Shown in pieces: positions 20,480 through 30,511 of a stretch of 64,000 bases of DNA; position 1 is the stretch's first letter, and every line of letters starts with the position of its first letter. The position numbers and the translations under genes are program-made. The DNA is from Ctenosaura bakeri (taxonomy: Eukaryota; Chordata; Lepidosauria; Squamata; Iguanidae). The stretch is taken from the NCBI GenBank assembly GCA_948474755.1, contig CAOLHI010001035.1, positions 310,001 through 374,000 on the forward strand, given 5' to 3'. The notes under the pieces are model-generated. The model did no database searches, was not told the DNA's origin, and saw nothing but the letters and a program-made list of their open reading frames with translations.

Positions 20480-21519
20480 TCATAAGTGGAGCCATGTAGG
20501 AGTGCTAGTCTGTCTCTGTTTTTTCAAAGTCCTGCGGGAGAGGTAGGGTGTGCGAATCAGTCGTGGCGTGGATGCATTTGGATTCTTTAGGTTGTCCAAA
20601 ACTTCTCTGTTGGCAGGGTTCCCCACTACAGATGATGGAACATTTAGTTCTGCCATGGCCCTCATAAAAACATCCCAACCTGTTGGAGTGTGTTTGGCTG
20701 GTAAGGCGTGCGTCTGAGTAATACCCTTGACCAAATCCAGCATATTTGAGCCCGTTACCGGTTCCCCTTTATACACAAATGAGCCTTTGTCATCCCATGA
20801 AGAAATACTCTGGTTTTGCTTCATTTTCTTTAACAACACCTTTGCTGCATTCTTGTATCTAGCAGGCAGGCTTTCCAGAACTTCTTGAAAGAGTGGCTCA
20901 AAGGAGCTTTCCAAAACATTTTGAGATGCCTGCTGTGGCTGAGGTAGATCAGGTTTAGGCTTTCCACATCTTGAGATGACTGCCGTGGATGAGGTAGAAT
21001 CAGGTTCAGGCCTTCCTTTTCTGTTTCCTTCCGCCTGACATGTGTTAAATACTTTTGAAGCAAAGCCTCGTATTGTTTAGCTTTTTCATATTCTGTTAAG
21101 TCAGTCCTCTGAAGAATCCTCTGCATCTCTGCATCCAGGGTATAAATGGCCTTAGTTCTGATGTTCTCTTCCTTAGGAAATGATCCCTTTAGTTGCTCTA
21201 GCTGATGGCTAGGGACCAAATACATCTTTTCTGCATGTTCCATTAGTGATTGGCTAAAAGACTCGTTATTAAGGGAACAGCAAAACTTAACAAGGTCCAA
21301 GAAAACCCCAGACTGCTTCACCAAGTACTTTTTTCTTCTCAGAGAGACTCTCCTGTTACCCAGTGTTTTTATTAGATGGCGATTCTTTTTCAATACACGT
21401 ACCTGGTGGGGAGATAGAGGAATGTTGCCTTTTAAAGCATTGAGAGCTATTTCTGAAATGGCTGCCACCAGGTCATCTGAAGCTGTGCATAAAAAGGCTT
21501 TCCTCTGGGATGGGGGCAT
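20480..21519 (-). pseudogene. conserved Maverick protein of unknown function, frameshifted
   Basis: I recognise this as a protein common to animal Mavericks but know no function for it. The first in-frame ATG is at 21519 (MPPSQRKAFLCTASDDL). The N-terminal part holds LKGNIPLSPHQVRVLKKN and RRVSLRRKKYLVKQSG, a basic stretch. The middle is helical (YEKAKQYEALLQKYL). The C-terminal domain has LESLPARYKNAAKVLLKKM and GWDVFMRAMAELNVPSS. The two halves are in different frames. The break maps to about 20941-20950 within a tandem duplication of about 45 bp (20930-21020), whose second copy is one base shorter. Packaging, core or scaffold roles are possible but unproven. Confidence 0.8.
20928..21020 (-). 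repeat. about 45-bp imperfect tandem duplication
   Basis: CATCTTGAGATGACTGCCG (starting about 20977) and CATTTTGAGATGCCTGCTG (about 20929) head two adjacent near-copies that end in GAGGTAGAATCAGG and GAGGTAGATCAGG. The missing A in the second causes the frameshift of the surrounding gene. Confidence 0.8.
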
Positions 21520-21610
21520 CTTAATGAGCAGTTTTAGAGAGCTAGGTTTCTTTCTACACACCCAGACATGTTGACCTGAAGGGGATGCGGAAGCAATAGT
21601 TGGAAGGGAG

Positions 21611-22288
21611 TTAAAGGGGAGCCCTTTTGTAAGCAGCTTGACCCTTCTTCACAGTGTATACTGCAGGCCAGTCTGGAGGGAAAAGGCCGGTTCGTAACCT
21701 ATAAGATTCTGGCGTAGTAGCCTGTAAATCAATGACAAGGTAGCCATATGCTTTGCTCGTAGCATCAGCAAATGCTTCCATGAAAAACTTAGTATTTCCT
21801 GGGTACATTTGACGAGCCAACGTAGCAATTTGTAATTTATCCCTTGGGTTTTTAAACAGCACCATGTATTTGCGTTTAAGCTGATGGTGCGGATGCTTTT
21901 TCCCTTGCAGAAAATGTTCTGTGTGATGAAAAAAACACTCAGATTCCGGTGGTGTACATACTGGGTAAAGGCTTTTTCAACTTCACTATTATCAGAGGCA
22001 GACAGCATCAAATCGTCTATCACCAAGAAGTTTATTTTATTGAGGGGTAACAAATCTTCATTATCAAGTTTATCAGGCAAACCCTCTACAAACTGAATAA
22101 AGGGATATTTAGATAGAAGTTCTTTGTACAATGGTTGCCAACAGCTATAGCACCACAGAATATTCTCAGGTAACACAGAAAACATACTACGAGCATTATC
22201 CAACATATTTTTTACAAAAACAGTTTTCCCACAGTTGCTTTGGTCCTGCTAGAATGGCTGAGAAGGGATGTTGCCAGCGTGTATCCAT
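21611..22288 (-). pseudogene. ATP: genome-packaging ATPase (FtsK/HerA, A32-like), frameshifted
   Basis: Powers DNA packaging into capsids. The ATG is at 22288, two bases after the polymerase stop codon. The Walker A region (NCGKT) lies at about 22220-22245 but is split by a one-base length change in the TTT run at about 22239-22241. The Walker B motif (INFLVIDDLM) is intact near 22030. A second break sits at about 21865-21876, between TISLNA and MVLFKNPRD. After it the conserved tail (RQMYPG, YGYLVIDL) continues to the stop at 21611. Total span about 225 codons, normal for Maverick ATPases. Confidence 0.9.
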
Positions 22289-22290
22289 AT

Positions 22291-25200
22291 TCAATAACCA
22301 TAAGGGAGAGTCTTAAACCCTTCAGTAATGACCCTCTTGTCATAAACCACCCTTTGAGTTTTCCTAAGCTCTTTTGTATGGATAGACCATTGACGCTTAT
22401 TTCTTACAATACCTGGCTGCTGCACAACTATCTCATGAGTGCCTTCTCCGTTTCTGTCTGAGATGTAGTCAAACACCAGATCTTTAAGACTGTCAAAATT
22501 AATTTTTTCACAGTTAGCAACATTCAGGGTAATCCCTTTGACCTTCATGCAAGCTGTACCACCAGAAAGCTTGTACCCATACGTTTTAGGGCCTGCTGAC
22601 ACATACTCTGTGATATATTGATCTGGAGGGACTTCGCTGGTGAGGTCCCCTAAGTAATCTCCCAAAGGAGGGTTCCATTCTCCCTCCCGACTCACAAATA
22701 TCACACTGTCTGTATCGTGGTACAGAATTCTGTCTTGAAGCTTATCTAACAATTGGTAGAGTTCAAGGCGAGCGTAAGCTGTGGTAAAGCAAGCTATGAA
22801 CTCATTCTTTCTACCTGAGGTTGTAATGCGGTCCTCAGAACGTTTCCACGACACGCACACAGCCTCCTCATCAATAAATTCAAACATTGAAACATTGTAA
22901 GTGTCAGAAAATAAAAGGTGGAAGAACTCATCAGGATCCCTCACCACTTGTGTGTTAGTCAGGTTCGTTCTCTGCCCAAATTTTCCCCACAATGAATTTA
23001 AAAACAGTTTGGCAATTTGTCTCTTTGCAGGGTTCACAGCAATTTCTTCCTTGCGCAAAAGCACACCCTCCTTTTCATGAAAATCATCTATATATTTATC
23101 TTTATCTTCTTCACTGACACACCAGTGGGGGTACCCTGAAGCCTCCTGTTTCTGGCGCAGATGTAATTTAATATACTGTTCAAATAAGGAGCTGTTCCTG
23201 TTTTCAAAATGCCACACTTCATAGATTTTCATCACTTTGTAACCCTTTTCCATAGCCACTTTCAGTTCAACAGTACACCAGGTTCCCACCAAGGCCCTCT
23301 CCTCATCTGTGTGATTGCAGGGGTCCAACTGGCGGTATTCTGCACAAGTTGCACAGAGCACAAACATCAGTTTACCACCGACTTTACTAGGAAGAACAGG
23401 GAAAAACAGCCCACGAGGGGGCAGTATTTTAAGCTTGGCGAAGCCAAAGTACTCTGAGAGTGGTTGAAACTTCTCATAGATAATTTTGGGGTGGCCAAGA
23501 GGATAGTCTTTTGTTTTGTTGACAAAGGGGTATAGGCTGGTAAAATCATAATATTTTATCTCCTCACCCTCTTTAGGCTTGTAATACAGACAGACTGCAT
23601 TTGTACGACCCCCAAAGAGAGCATCTCTGGGTTCTATGGCTTCTGGAAACTCAGCTTCAGCAAGAAACTGTTTGAGTTGATCATCTGTTTTTAACTGGTT
23701 TCTCCACTCATGTTCCCAGATTGTCCTGACTTCAAACCCCAGACATTTCAGTTCAGCAGCCCTTTTCTGTGTGGAGTTGTAAAGAAACTCATATGTTTTC
23801 CCCACCAGAGGGTTCCAGTCCTCTGGTGGGTAACACAGGACACATCCATGAAAAAAACAACCGCAGAATTCAAAAGCTGTTTCTTTACCATTTATGACAG
23901 CGTGGCCATCAAGAAAATATTTGCCAGCTTTGACCTCTCCACCTTTTAGAGCATGCTGAATCTGAATGTTTTCTTTATGTTCAAGGTATGAAAGCCACTG
24001 AATTGCAGGGGTTGAGAAGCGCTTACATTGATTATGGTACCTATCAGGCTGTGGGATTGCAAGGGTATCCTCTTCCAAAAACATAAAGCGGTACATTGCA
24101 AAACACACACTAGCCAGTGTAGGGTACTGTAAAGGGTCTATGGCTACCCAGTCTTTCTCTCCCGTCTCCGACTTCTTGTAAACCTTTGTCAGATTCATGA
24201 TTTCATGTCTGTATTTGGTACAAGCTTGTGCAAGAATATTGACATCCTGCTGGCAATAGAATGCCAACTCTTTCTGCATGTCAAAAGTTTTTGTTTTGTT
24301 TTCTGCATACCATGCTAAAAAGGCTTCCTGTTCCCCAGGCTTCATAAACTGAACACCATAATCCTCAGCTTTGGGCATAGGACCAACATAATCCCAGTTT
24401 TCAGGTGTATTGAAAAAATGTGGGAAATGTCCTTTGGAGCCGCCAAAACCAAGGGCCTTTGGAAGCTTAGCTAGGGCCATCGGCAGGTGACTGAGGGAAT
24501 CAATGAATTTCAAACCTAACCCTTTCACTGTAATACATATCAGCTTCCCTCCTTGAGCAATAATATCTACATCCAGTTTTTCTTTGATCAGTTCCTGAAT
24601 GATAAAGTAAGAATCATAACATTTTGAATTATGGGCAATGAATGTGGTATCAGCAAACTGCCCATCTGTTATGAAAGTCTTGATAAACTCAGACATACAT
24701 CCCTGACCCTTAAATTCCCATGTTTGGCCAGCAGGGGGCCATGTGGGCTTTTCCTCCTCCCCGGGTCCTCATTCTTATGCCCCTTTTTCTTCCTTTTACT
24801 TGGTTTGAGACCCTCTTTAAAACACTCTACAGTTTCCCCTTCAAAGGCTTTAGCAAAACAATAATTAGGGACATGGACACCTGTGCATTGATGGGTTTCA
24901 ATATCAAAAAATATGTACCTGGTGGAGGTATGAGGGTACTTAAGGCGTTTCATGAAGCACAGATGTTTTTCATCCTTTTTAATAATCCCCCAACACACAG
25001 AGCATTGTCTTCCTCTACAGTCACCCTCACAATGGTCATATTTGACATAACGGCCACATTTCTGGCAGAACTTCCTAGGAGAACATGTCACCTTCTTCTC
25101 CAAAGCCAGGGTTTTATGTCTGTTTAGACAGGCCTTGGATCTACACAACAGCTTGCACTTATAGCATCTTTCCATTTTATCCACGGTAGAGGCACAATCG

Positions 25201-26682
25201 GTTTCCTGACACATGCGACAATAGTGCATACAGTTATGGGTATGTACATATACACTATTGCAATATGTGCAGAGATTCCGGGCTCCAAAAAGACCTTTCA
25301 CATTGAGTACCCCATAAAAATGACCTTCATGCAATAATACAGTGTATGTTTTTGAATACCGGGGTTCCTGTGTTTTAAAAAGACCCCAGCCATTGTCAGA
25401 ATAACGTGCAACATGGATATTGACCTTCAAATGCTCTTCAACAAGTGAAATGTCACTAAGGGATACTTTTTTCTGGTCAGACCAACCTAACTCCTGATGC
25501 AGTTTGCTAGCATCTCTAAACAGTTCTGCATCAGTGGGGATTTCACTAGCCATTACTGCCACAAGACTGGCAGCAAAGCACAAATTGTTGCCCACATTGG
25601 TTGGGTCTACCAGGTGTTTTCTTTTTAGCAATGATTGAGCTGTAAGGAATAGACCGTATGGCTCTTGAACGCCCCCCTCCTCTGGGAGCACGCACAATGG
25701 TGACAACCAGACTGAGTGTTCCATCTGCACAGATCTCCATATTACTTTGTAGGAGTTTGCTTACGTGAGACAAAAAAGCCTCAGCATTCAAAAGATCCCT
25801 GGCTCTTAGAGCTCCATACAGAGGATTTGCTAAACCAGGAGCCTGCAGACGTAACTGAATATAGTCCCAGGAAATAATCTGGCATTAGCGTTATCCAGAA
25901 CTTGCTGGATAGCCTGGTGTAGCGCAGCCACAGCCTCTGCATATGACCTTATGCGGTCTAAATTTACAAATCTGAATTCTTCAGCAATACGTAATGCCTG
26001 GAACCTCTCATTGAACCACTCCCATCTTCCAATCCTCTCTGCAAAGACACGGACGGGCTCTGGGTTATGTGGGGGTGGGAGGCGGTGCCGGTTCTGGGTT
26101 ATGTGGGGATGCTGGCTCTGGAGTGCTTGGGGAAGGGGGTGTACTAACACCTTCAGGATCCAGGAATTCTGGCACAGATTGTTGTAAAGCCTCCTGAGAG
26201 GGCATCATTTGACCAGCAGGTTTTTTAATTTTTTTCTTAGCTCCCCTTCCTGGAGGATAAAAGTATCTTTTTTGCTCTGTTTATTATTTTAATAGACCTT
26301 TTTCTCCAGTAATTCTTTTCATTGTTAGGTTTCTTTTTTCGTTTCCTACTTTTTGGAGCTTGAAAATGAGGATTGCCCCCACCTACTTGCACATTTTCAA
26401 AAGGCGCATCAATAGGAACCACATAGTTAGACTGGTTTTTAATAGTATCATCAAATGCATTCACCCCGCATTGTAAACTATCTGTAAGCTTGTTCAGAGC
26501 TGTACTGTAATTTTGTGCAGAGCTGCTAGCATGATGCTTCAGTCTTCTCAGCCCCTGTTGAACACACACATATAATTCCCGATACTTTAAAATATCCTGT
26601 TCAACCATTTTTGCAAACTGATCAATTGCAGAGGTTGAGGATTCAGGTCTTTGTCTTTTATGAGCTGGTTCTTCACTGTTGT
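22291..26682 (-). pseudogene. POLB: protein-primed family B DNA polymerase, N-terminal half frameshifted
   Basis: Replicates the linear element. The C-terminal 801 codons (24696-22291) are open and carry all polymerase motifs: Exo II (FIAHNSKCYDSYF), Exo III (YCQQD), motif A (YYDFTSLYP, about residue 385 of this piece), motif B (KLFLNSLWGKFG, about 564-574), motif C (YHDTDS, about 660) and KTYGY. An EFCGCFFHGC block resembles a conserved insert in related polymerases. Upstream pieces hold Exo I (FFDIETHQ), a Cys-rich region (24950-25280) and LRLQAPGLA near 25850. These pieces lie in shifting frames, with breaks near 24750, 25620-25680, 25870, 26080 and 26268. Most breaks fall in homopolymer runs. 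The 5' exon begins at a TTTTAG acceptor (26683) and is Lys/Arg-rich. Whether 26237-26682 belongs to POLB or to a separate small gene is unsure. Confidence 0.9.
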
Positions 26683-26770
26683 CTAAAACAGAGGGAAAAC
26701 CCAGGCATCAGTAATTGAACCTCCCCCATCTCTCTCATCATTTATTAAACTTTTTTACTGTCCAAAACAG

Positions 26771-27658
26771 GCTTATGATAACCATACTCACCAGTTGCCA
26801 CATCATTTTTCTTTTCAGCTTTGTGCTTAGCGACGTCTTATGCTCTTTGGTAATAACTGCAACAGCAAAGAGCTCTATTAGTAAATTCTTATGCTTTGGC
26901 AGGACACCCTTAACCACCAGCCCCACGCCAATAAGCACAAGTTTCTGTTACACCAAAATCAGAGTCTTCTAGTTCCATGCTTTTTCTTCCAGACCCTGTC
27001 TTTTCTTAGCTTAGCTTAGCTTAGCAGGGGCACAACTTTGGGGATTGAAAGCACAGGCTTATGATAACCATACTCACCAGTGGTCGCATTATTTTTCTTT
27101 CAGCTTTGTGCTGGAGCGAAGTCTTCTGCTCTTTGGTAATAACTGCAACAGCAAAGAGCTCTATTAGTAAATTCTTATGCTTTGGCAGGACACCCTTAAC
27201 CACCAGCCCCACGCCAATAAGCACAAGTTTCTGTTACACCAAAATCAGAGTCTTCTAGTTCCATGCTTTTTCTTCCAGACCCTGTCTTTTCTTAGCTTAG
27301 CTTAGCTTAGCAGGGGCACAACTTTGGGGATTGAAAGCACAGGCTTATGATAACCATACTCACCAGTGGTCACATTATTTTTCTTTTCAGCTTTGTGCTG
27401 GAGCGAAGGCCCCTTGGTAATAACTGCAACAGCAAAGAGCCCTATTAGTAAATTCTTATGCTTTTGGCAGGACACCCTTAACCACCAACCCCACGCCAAT
27501 AAACGCAAGTTTCTGTTTTACCAAAATCAGAGTCTTCTAGTTCCATGCTTTTTCTTACAGACCCTTCAGAGCTAGGACCTAAAAGGGGTGGGTGGGTAAA
27601 TATTAGAGCCTGTCTTTTCTTAGCTTAGCTTAGCTTAGCAGGGGCACAACTTTGGGGA
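26771..27658 (-). repeat. 286-bp tandem triplication carrying a mini-exon
   Basis: Units start at 26771, 27057 and 27343 (period 286). The third is longer and diverged. Each unit contains, on the minus strand, a pyrimidine-rich acceptor (GCTCTTTGCTGTTGCAG), a 60- or 65-nt exon-like stretch and a donor (CTG|GTGAGTATGG). Exon positions are 26856-26792 (65 nt), 27142-27078 (65 nt) and 27423-27364 (60 nt). Units 1 and 2 end in a TTAGC run (AGCTTAGCTTAGCTTAGC). The array sits between the candidate first exon at 27713 and the acceptor at 26683. Confidence 0.85.
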
Positions 27659-27694
27659 GTAACAGACCCTTAAAAAGAAACATAACACTTTTAC

Positions 27695-27713
27695 CTGCTT
27701 GTTCAGATGACAT
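27695..27713 (-). CDS. candidate first coding exon of the polymerase transcript
   Basis: A 19-nt stretch from ATG (27713) encoding MSSEQA plus one base, followed at once by the donor G|GTAAAAG. It ends in phase 1, which matches the start phase of the 60-nt mini-exon at 27423-27364 and of the acceptor at 26683. This is a model from splice signals only. It could be wrong, and the real start of the polymerase could be elsewhere. Confidence 0.45.
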
Positions 27714-28000
27714 GGCAAATTGTGTCAATGTCCTGGAAGTTTTCAACAACAACAAAATATGCACCTTTGTCAGAAAGAACAACCAAAATGAGAAGTGATG
27801 TAGTGAGACATATCATGCTTCATTGAATCTGAAGGTAAAATAAACATGGGACAGCCTGAACACAGAGGGGAAACGGAACCCTGCATGGACATGCTAGCTT
27901 GAACAGGCAGTCTGTAGAGAGGCATGCTGAGACATGCCCAAGTTGTCCAGAGGAAGAAAAAAGCTAGTGCGCATGCTTTTAGAAACAGACTCAAGATAAC
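27714..28000. promoter_or_regulatory. divergent intergenic region
   Basis: About 290 bp between the leftward candidate first exon (27713) and the rightward Bcl-2-like ATG (28001). It presumably holds promoters for both. I see no clear TATA box or named site, so this is an inference from gene layout. Confidence 0.4.
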
Positions 28001-28595
28001 ATGGAGGAGCAAACATTCAGTCTCTTTGAATGTTATTTGCGTATGGTGTGTGGAGACTCACCCCCAAGGCACCTTCAAAAAGAATATTTATTTTTACAAC
28101 AAATTTCTTCTATGGTTCAAAACGAAATTGAGCAAAAAACAGCCATTTCCCTTCAAATAGATTCAGTTGATATTGCCAAGCGCACTTTTCACTTAGTGAT
28201 GGAGACAACGTTTGAAGATGGACAGACCAACTGGGGAAGAATTCTAACTATTATGGGGTTTGCTGGATTTCTTACTAAGACTTTATTGCAGAATGGAAAC
28301 CCTTTGCAAGGTGAATTGCTACAAGATCTTTCACAGTATTATGCAGAATGCTTGATAAGAAAAAAAGGAGCCTGGATCACACAAAACCGCAGAAAGGTAA
28401 CTCTATTTGTGTAAAGTGTAATGACCCACATTAGTGTACAGTACTTAACAATGTTCTTTTTCTCTTTTGTAGGGAGATGGGCTTTTCATGATGTTTGAAC
28501 AACACACACATCCGCCAACCCATTATGTAAAGGATAGGCTTTTAGCCTTGTTAAAAAATTTTATAACCTATAGATGGCTTTTGCTTCCTGTTTAA
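28001..28595 (+). CDS. Bcl-2 family protein, BCL2A1-like, 172 aa, two exons
   Basis: Likely blocks mitochondrial apoptosis in infected or carrier cells by binding BH3 proteins. Exon 1 is 28001-28396 and exon 2 is 28473-28595. The 76-bp intron has AAG|GTAACT and TTTTGTAG|G, both phase 0. BH1 is clear (FEDGQTNWGRILTIMGFAG, residues 71-89). BH2 is AWITQNRRK at the exon junction. A BH3-binding-groove helix region lies around SSMVQNEIEQ (36-45). Length is close to BCL2A1 (175 aa). The intron falls in BH2, at the place where vertebrate Bcl-2 family genes are split, so host capture with the intron kept is plausible. BH2 lacks the usual GGW. The C-terminus is hydrophobic but short for a membrane anchor. 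AATAAA is at 28615. Bcl-2 homologues are known in adintoviruses. Confidence 0.9.
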
Positions 28596-28614
28596 ATGAT
28601 TTATTGCAATTCTA

Positions 28615-28620
28615 AATAAA
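28615..28620 (+). terminator. polyadenylation signal of the Bcl-2-like gene
   Basis: AATAAA 20 bases after the exon 2 stop. Confidence 0.75.
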
Positions 28621-28699
28621 AAATATTCAAGTATTTGAACTGTTTTTTGGTTTAACACAAAATCTAGACAAACACATGCATCTGGGTTGTACCATTTTA

Positions 28700-28842
28700 A
28701 ACACACACGCACACACACACACACAGAGCATACACAAATGGAAAAAATATATTAAAAATTGTACCATTTTAAAGAGAATGAATGTAATGCTTGCTTTCAG
28801 AAATTAATAGAATTCCTTCCCCACACAAAATGCTCTAATGGA

Positions 28843-28877
<35 letters not shown>

Positions 28878-28900
28878 AAGAAAGAGAAGAGAGAGAGATT
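28700..28900. repeat. CA and GA microsatellites
   Basis: A (CA)n run at about 28706-28723 and a (GA)n/(GAAA)n run at about 28844-28892. Two near-copies of AATAGA(A/G)TTCCTTCCCCACAC flank the GA run (about 28806 and 28901), so the run sits inside a small duplication. Confidence 0.8.
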
Positions 28901-28955
28901 AATAGAGTTCCTTCCCCACACAAAATGCACAGGCTTAGAATATGAACATGCTTAC

Positions 28956-29500
28956 CTATCCTGGAAGGGAGCTGTTTCTTGTTAGCACCTCCTTAAAGTT
29001 TTCATAAGCACAAGAAGGCTGTTTTATAGTGTTTAGCCAGAAAGGCCTGGAAATATCCAGCATTCCTTCTTTTTCCTGTTTTCAGATCAATAGGTCTGTC
29101 TGATCTTTTTCTTGCATAGGCCATAAATAAGCATCATAATTAAGGACTGATCTTACAAACAGTAGTTCTTTAATGTTAAAGAAGTCTGTTAGCCTGGAAA
29201 TATCCAGCATTCCTTCTTTTTCCTGTTTTCAGATCAGTAGGTCTGTCTTATCTTTTTCTTGCATAGGCCATAAATAAGCATCATAATTAAGGACTGATCT
29301 TACAAACAGTAGTTCTTTAATGTTAAAGAAGTCTGTTAGCCTGGAAATATCCAGCATTCCTTCTTTTTCCTGTTTTCAGATCAATAGGTCTGTCTTATCT
29401 TTTTCTTGCATAGGCCATAAATAAGCATCATAATTAAGGACTGATCTTACAAACAGGAGCTCTTTTAATGTTAAAGAAGTCTGTTTAGACAGAAAGGCCT
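28956..29500 (-). repeat. 147-bp tandem array with coding character
   Basis: The phrase CCTGGAAATATCCAGC starts units at 29046, 29193 and 29340. A partial upstream unit ends near 29500. The period of 147 is exactly 49 codons. On the minus strand each unit is open in one frame except for a single TGA. Short frames start at ATG 29357 (42 codons to 29229), 29210 (42 codons to 29082) and 29063 (35 codons to 28956, with a different end). The shared peptide begins MLDISRLTDFFNIKELL. Several base differences between copies are synonymous. I do not recognise the peptide. A donor-like TAG|GTAAGC follows the last stop. Confidence 0.75.
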
Positions 29501-29605
29501 GGAAATTTTATTCCTACTCAGGATTTGGAAAAAGACAAATAAAAGAACAGATGATTTTCTTTTATTCAACACTTTTATTTTTACAGAGGTTACAGCAGGT
29601 TTGTT

Positions 29606-29611
29606 TTTATT
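29606..29611 (-). terminator. polyadenylation signal overlapping the right accessory gene stop
   Basis: Minus-strand AATAAA shares bases with the TAA stop at 29609-29607, the same overlap as in the protease gene. Confidence 0.7.
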
Positions 29612-30511
29612 CAACAGTTAGGAACCATTTATAAGGTCTCTTTTTAATTACAGTTTGGACATAATCTATATATTCTTTGTCAGTAGGCTTCAGCAGATTT
29701 TTGAGACATTGATAGGATTTTTCAGCCCTCATCATGGTGGTTAGAGTGTTTAAGACTTGATACACGGTTTCTTGTTTTAATTCAAGAAGATTTAAGGCAG
29801 ACCCTAGTATGATGATTTCTTGAAATACATGTGCAAAGCTTATTTTACTGCATATTTTCCTCAAATGTTTAGATATAATTTTTTTATTCCACATTAGACA
29901 GGTGTGTGACTGCTGACCCTCAGATTTTTCTTGACAAGCCCAGCATTTTCTCTCTAGATATTCATCAAGGACTTTATTTATAATCACATAAAGGATGACT
30001 CTTGTCAAAGATTTCATTGCTCTCCATCTTTTCTTTGATGAAATGGGTGCGGCTTCCAGGCCCAAGATCCTTTGCATTCTGACATGTGCAGGTTGTGTGG
30101 CCACCAGCTCTACAGAGTCCTAAAATTCAACAGGAAGAGTTTTAAAATGTGGCCCATACAATATGTCTCACCTACTGACCCCCATATATGTTCACAAACC
30201 TGTATTTCTCCTATGGCTGCCAGCTTCAGCAATGCTGTTGTGCATGGCTCCTGGACAGTCCTTTCAGCAACTTGTACCTCACCACAGCTTGTCCCAGGTT
30301 CCTGAAAATGGAGAACAATGATTATTAGTTTCTGGTCTCCCCAGGGTAGCCCCGAACTCTCCAGATATGTTTCCCCTTTTACCTGCGCTACAGCATTCTC
30401 TGCTGAGAGAGAGTCTAACATAGTGTGCCACATTTGGGACTCTTCCTCTGGTGGACAATTCTCTTTATCTGCATCCAAACTGCATTGCTGAGGGGTGGTT
30501 GGCGCCTCCAT
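29607..30511 (-). CDS. right-end accessory protein, 247 aa, three exons (function unknown)
   Basis: Exons 30511-30383, 30301-30200 and 30119-29607. The introns (81 and 80 bp) have CAG|GTAAAA, TTTTCAG|G, CAG|GTTTGT and TTTTAG|G, and all junctions are phase 0. The ATG is inside the right TIR, in the same sequence context as the left accessory gene, but only the first two codons are shared. Exon 1 is acidic and has a KEN box in DADKENCPPEEE. Exon 3 carries a likely metal site C-x2-C-x9-H-x-C (CWACQEKS...SHTC) within a basic, helical region (KKRWRAMKSLTRVIL). No strict LxCxE motif. It may be an accessory regulator of cell state like other adintovirus terminal genes, but this is inference. The splice model is strong because all three frames join in phase. 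Confidence 0.7.

Noticed and set aside
28956..29500. CRISPR-like array
   Set aside because: The units are directly adjacent near-identical 147-bp copies without spacers, in a vertebrate genome.
15318..30511. LxCxE Rb-binding motif in the terminal accessory genes
   Set aside because: Only near-misses were found (LECDC on the left, WACQE on the right), not the canonical pattern.
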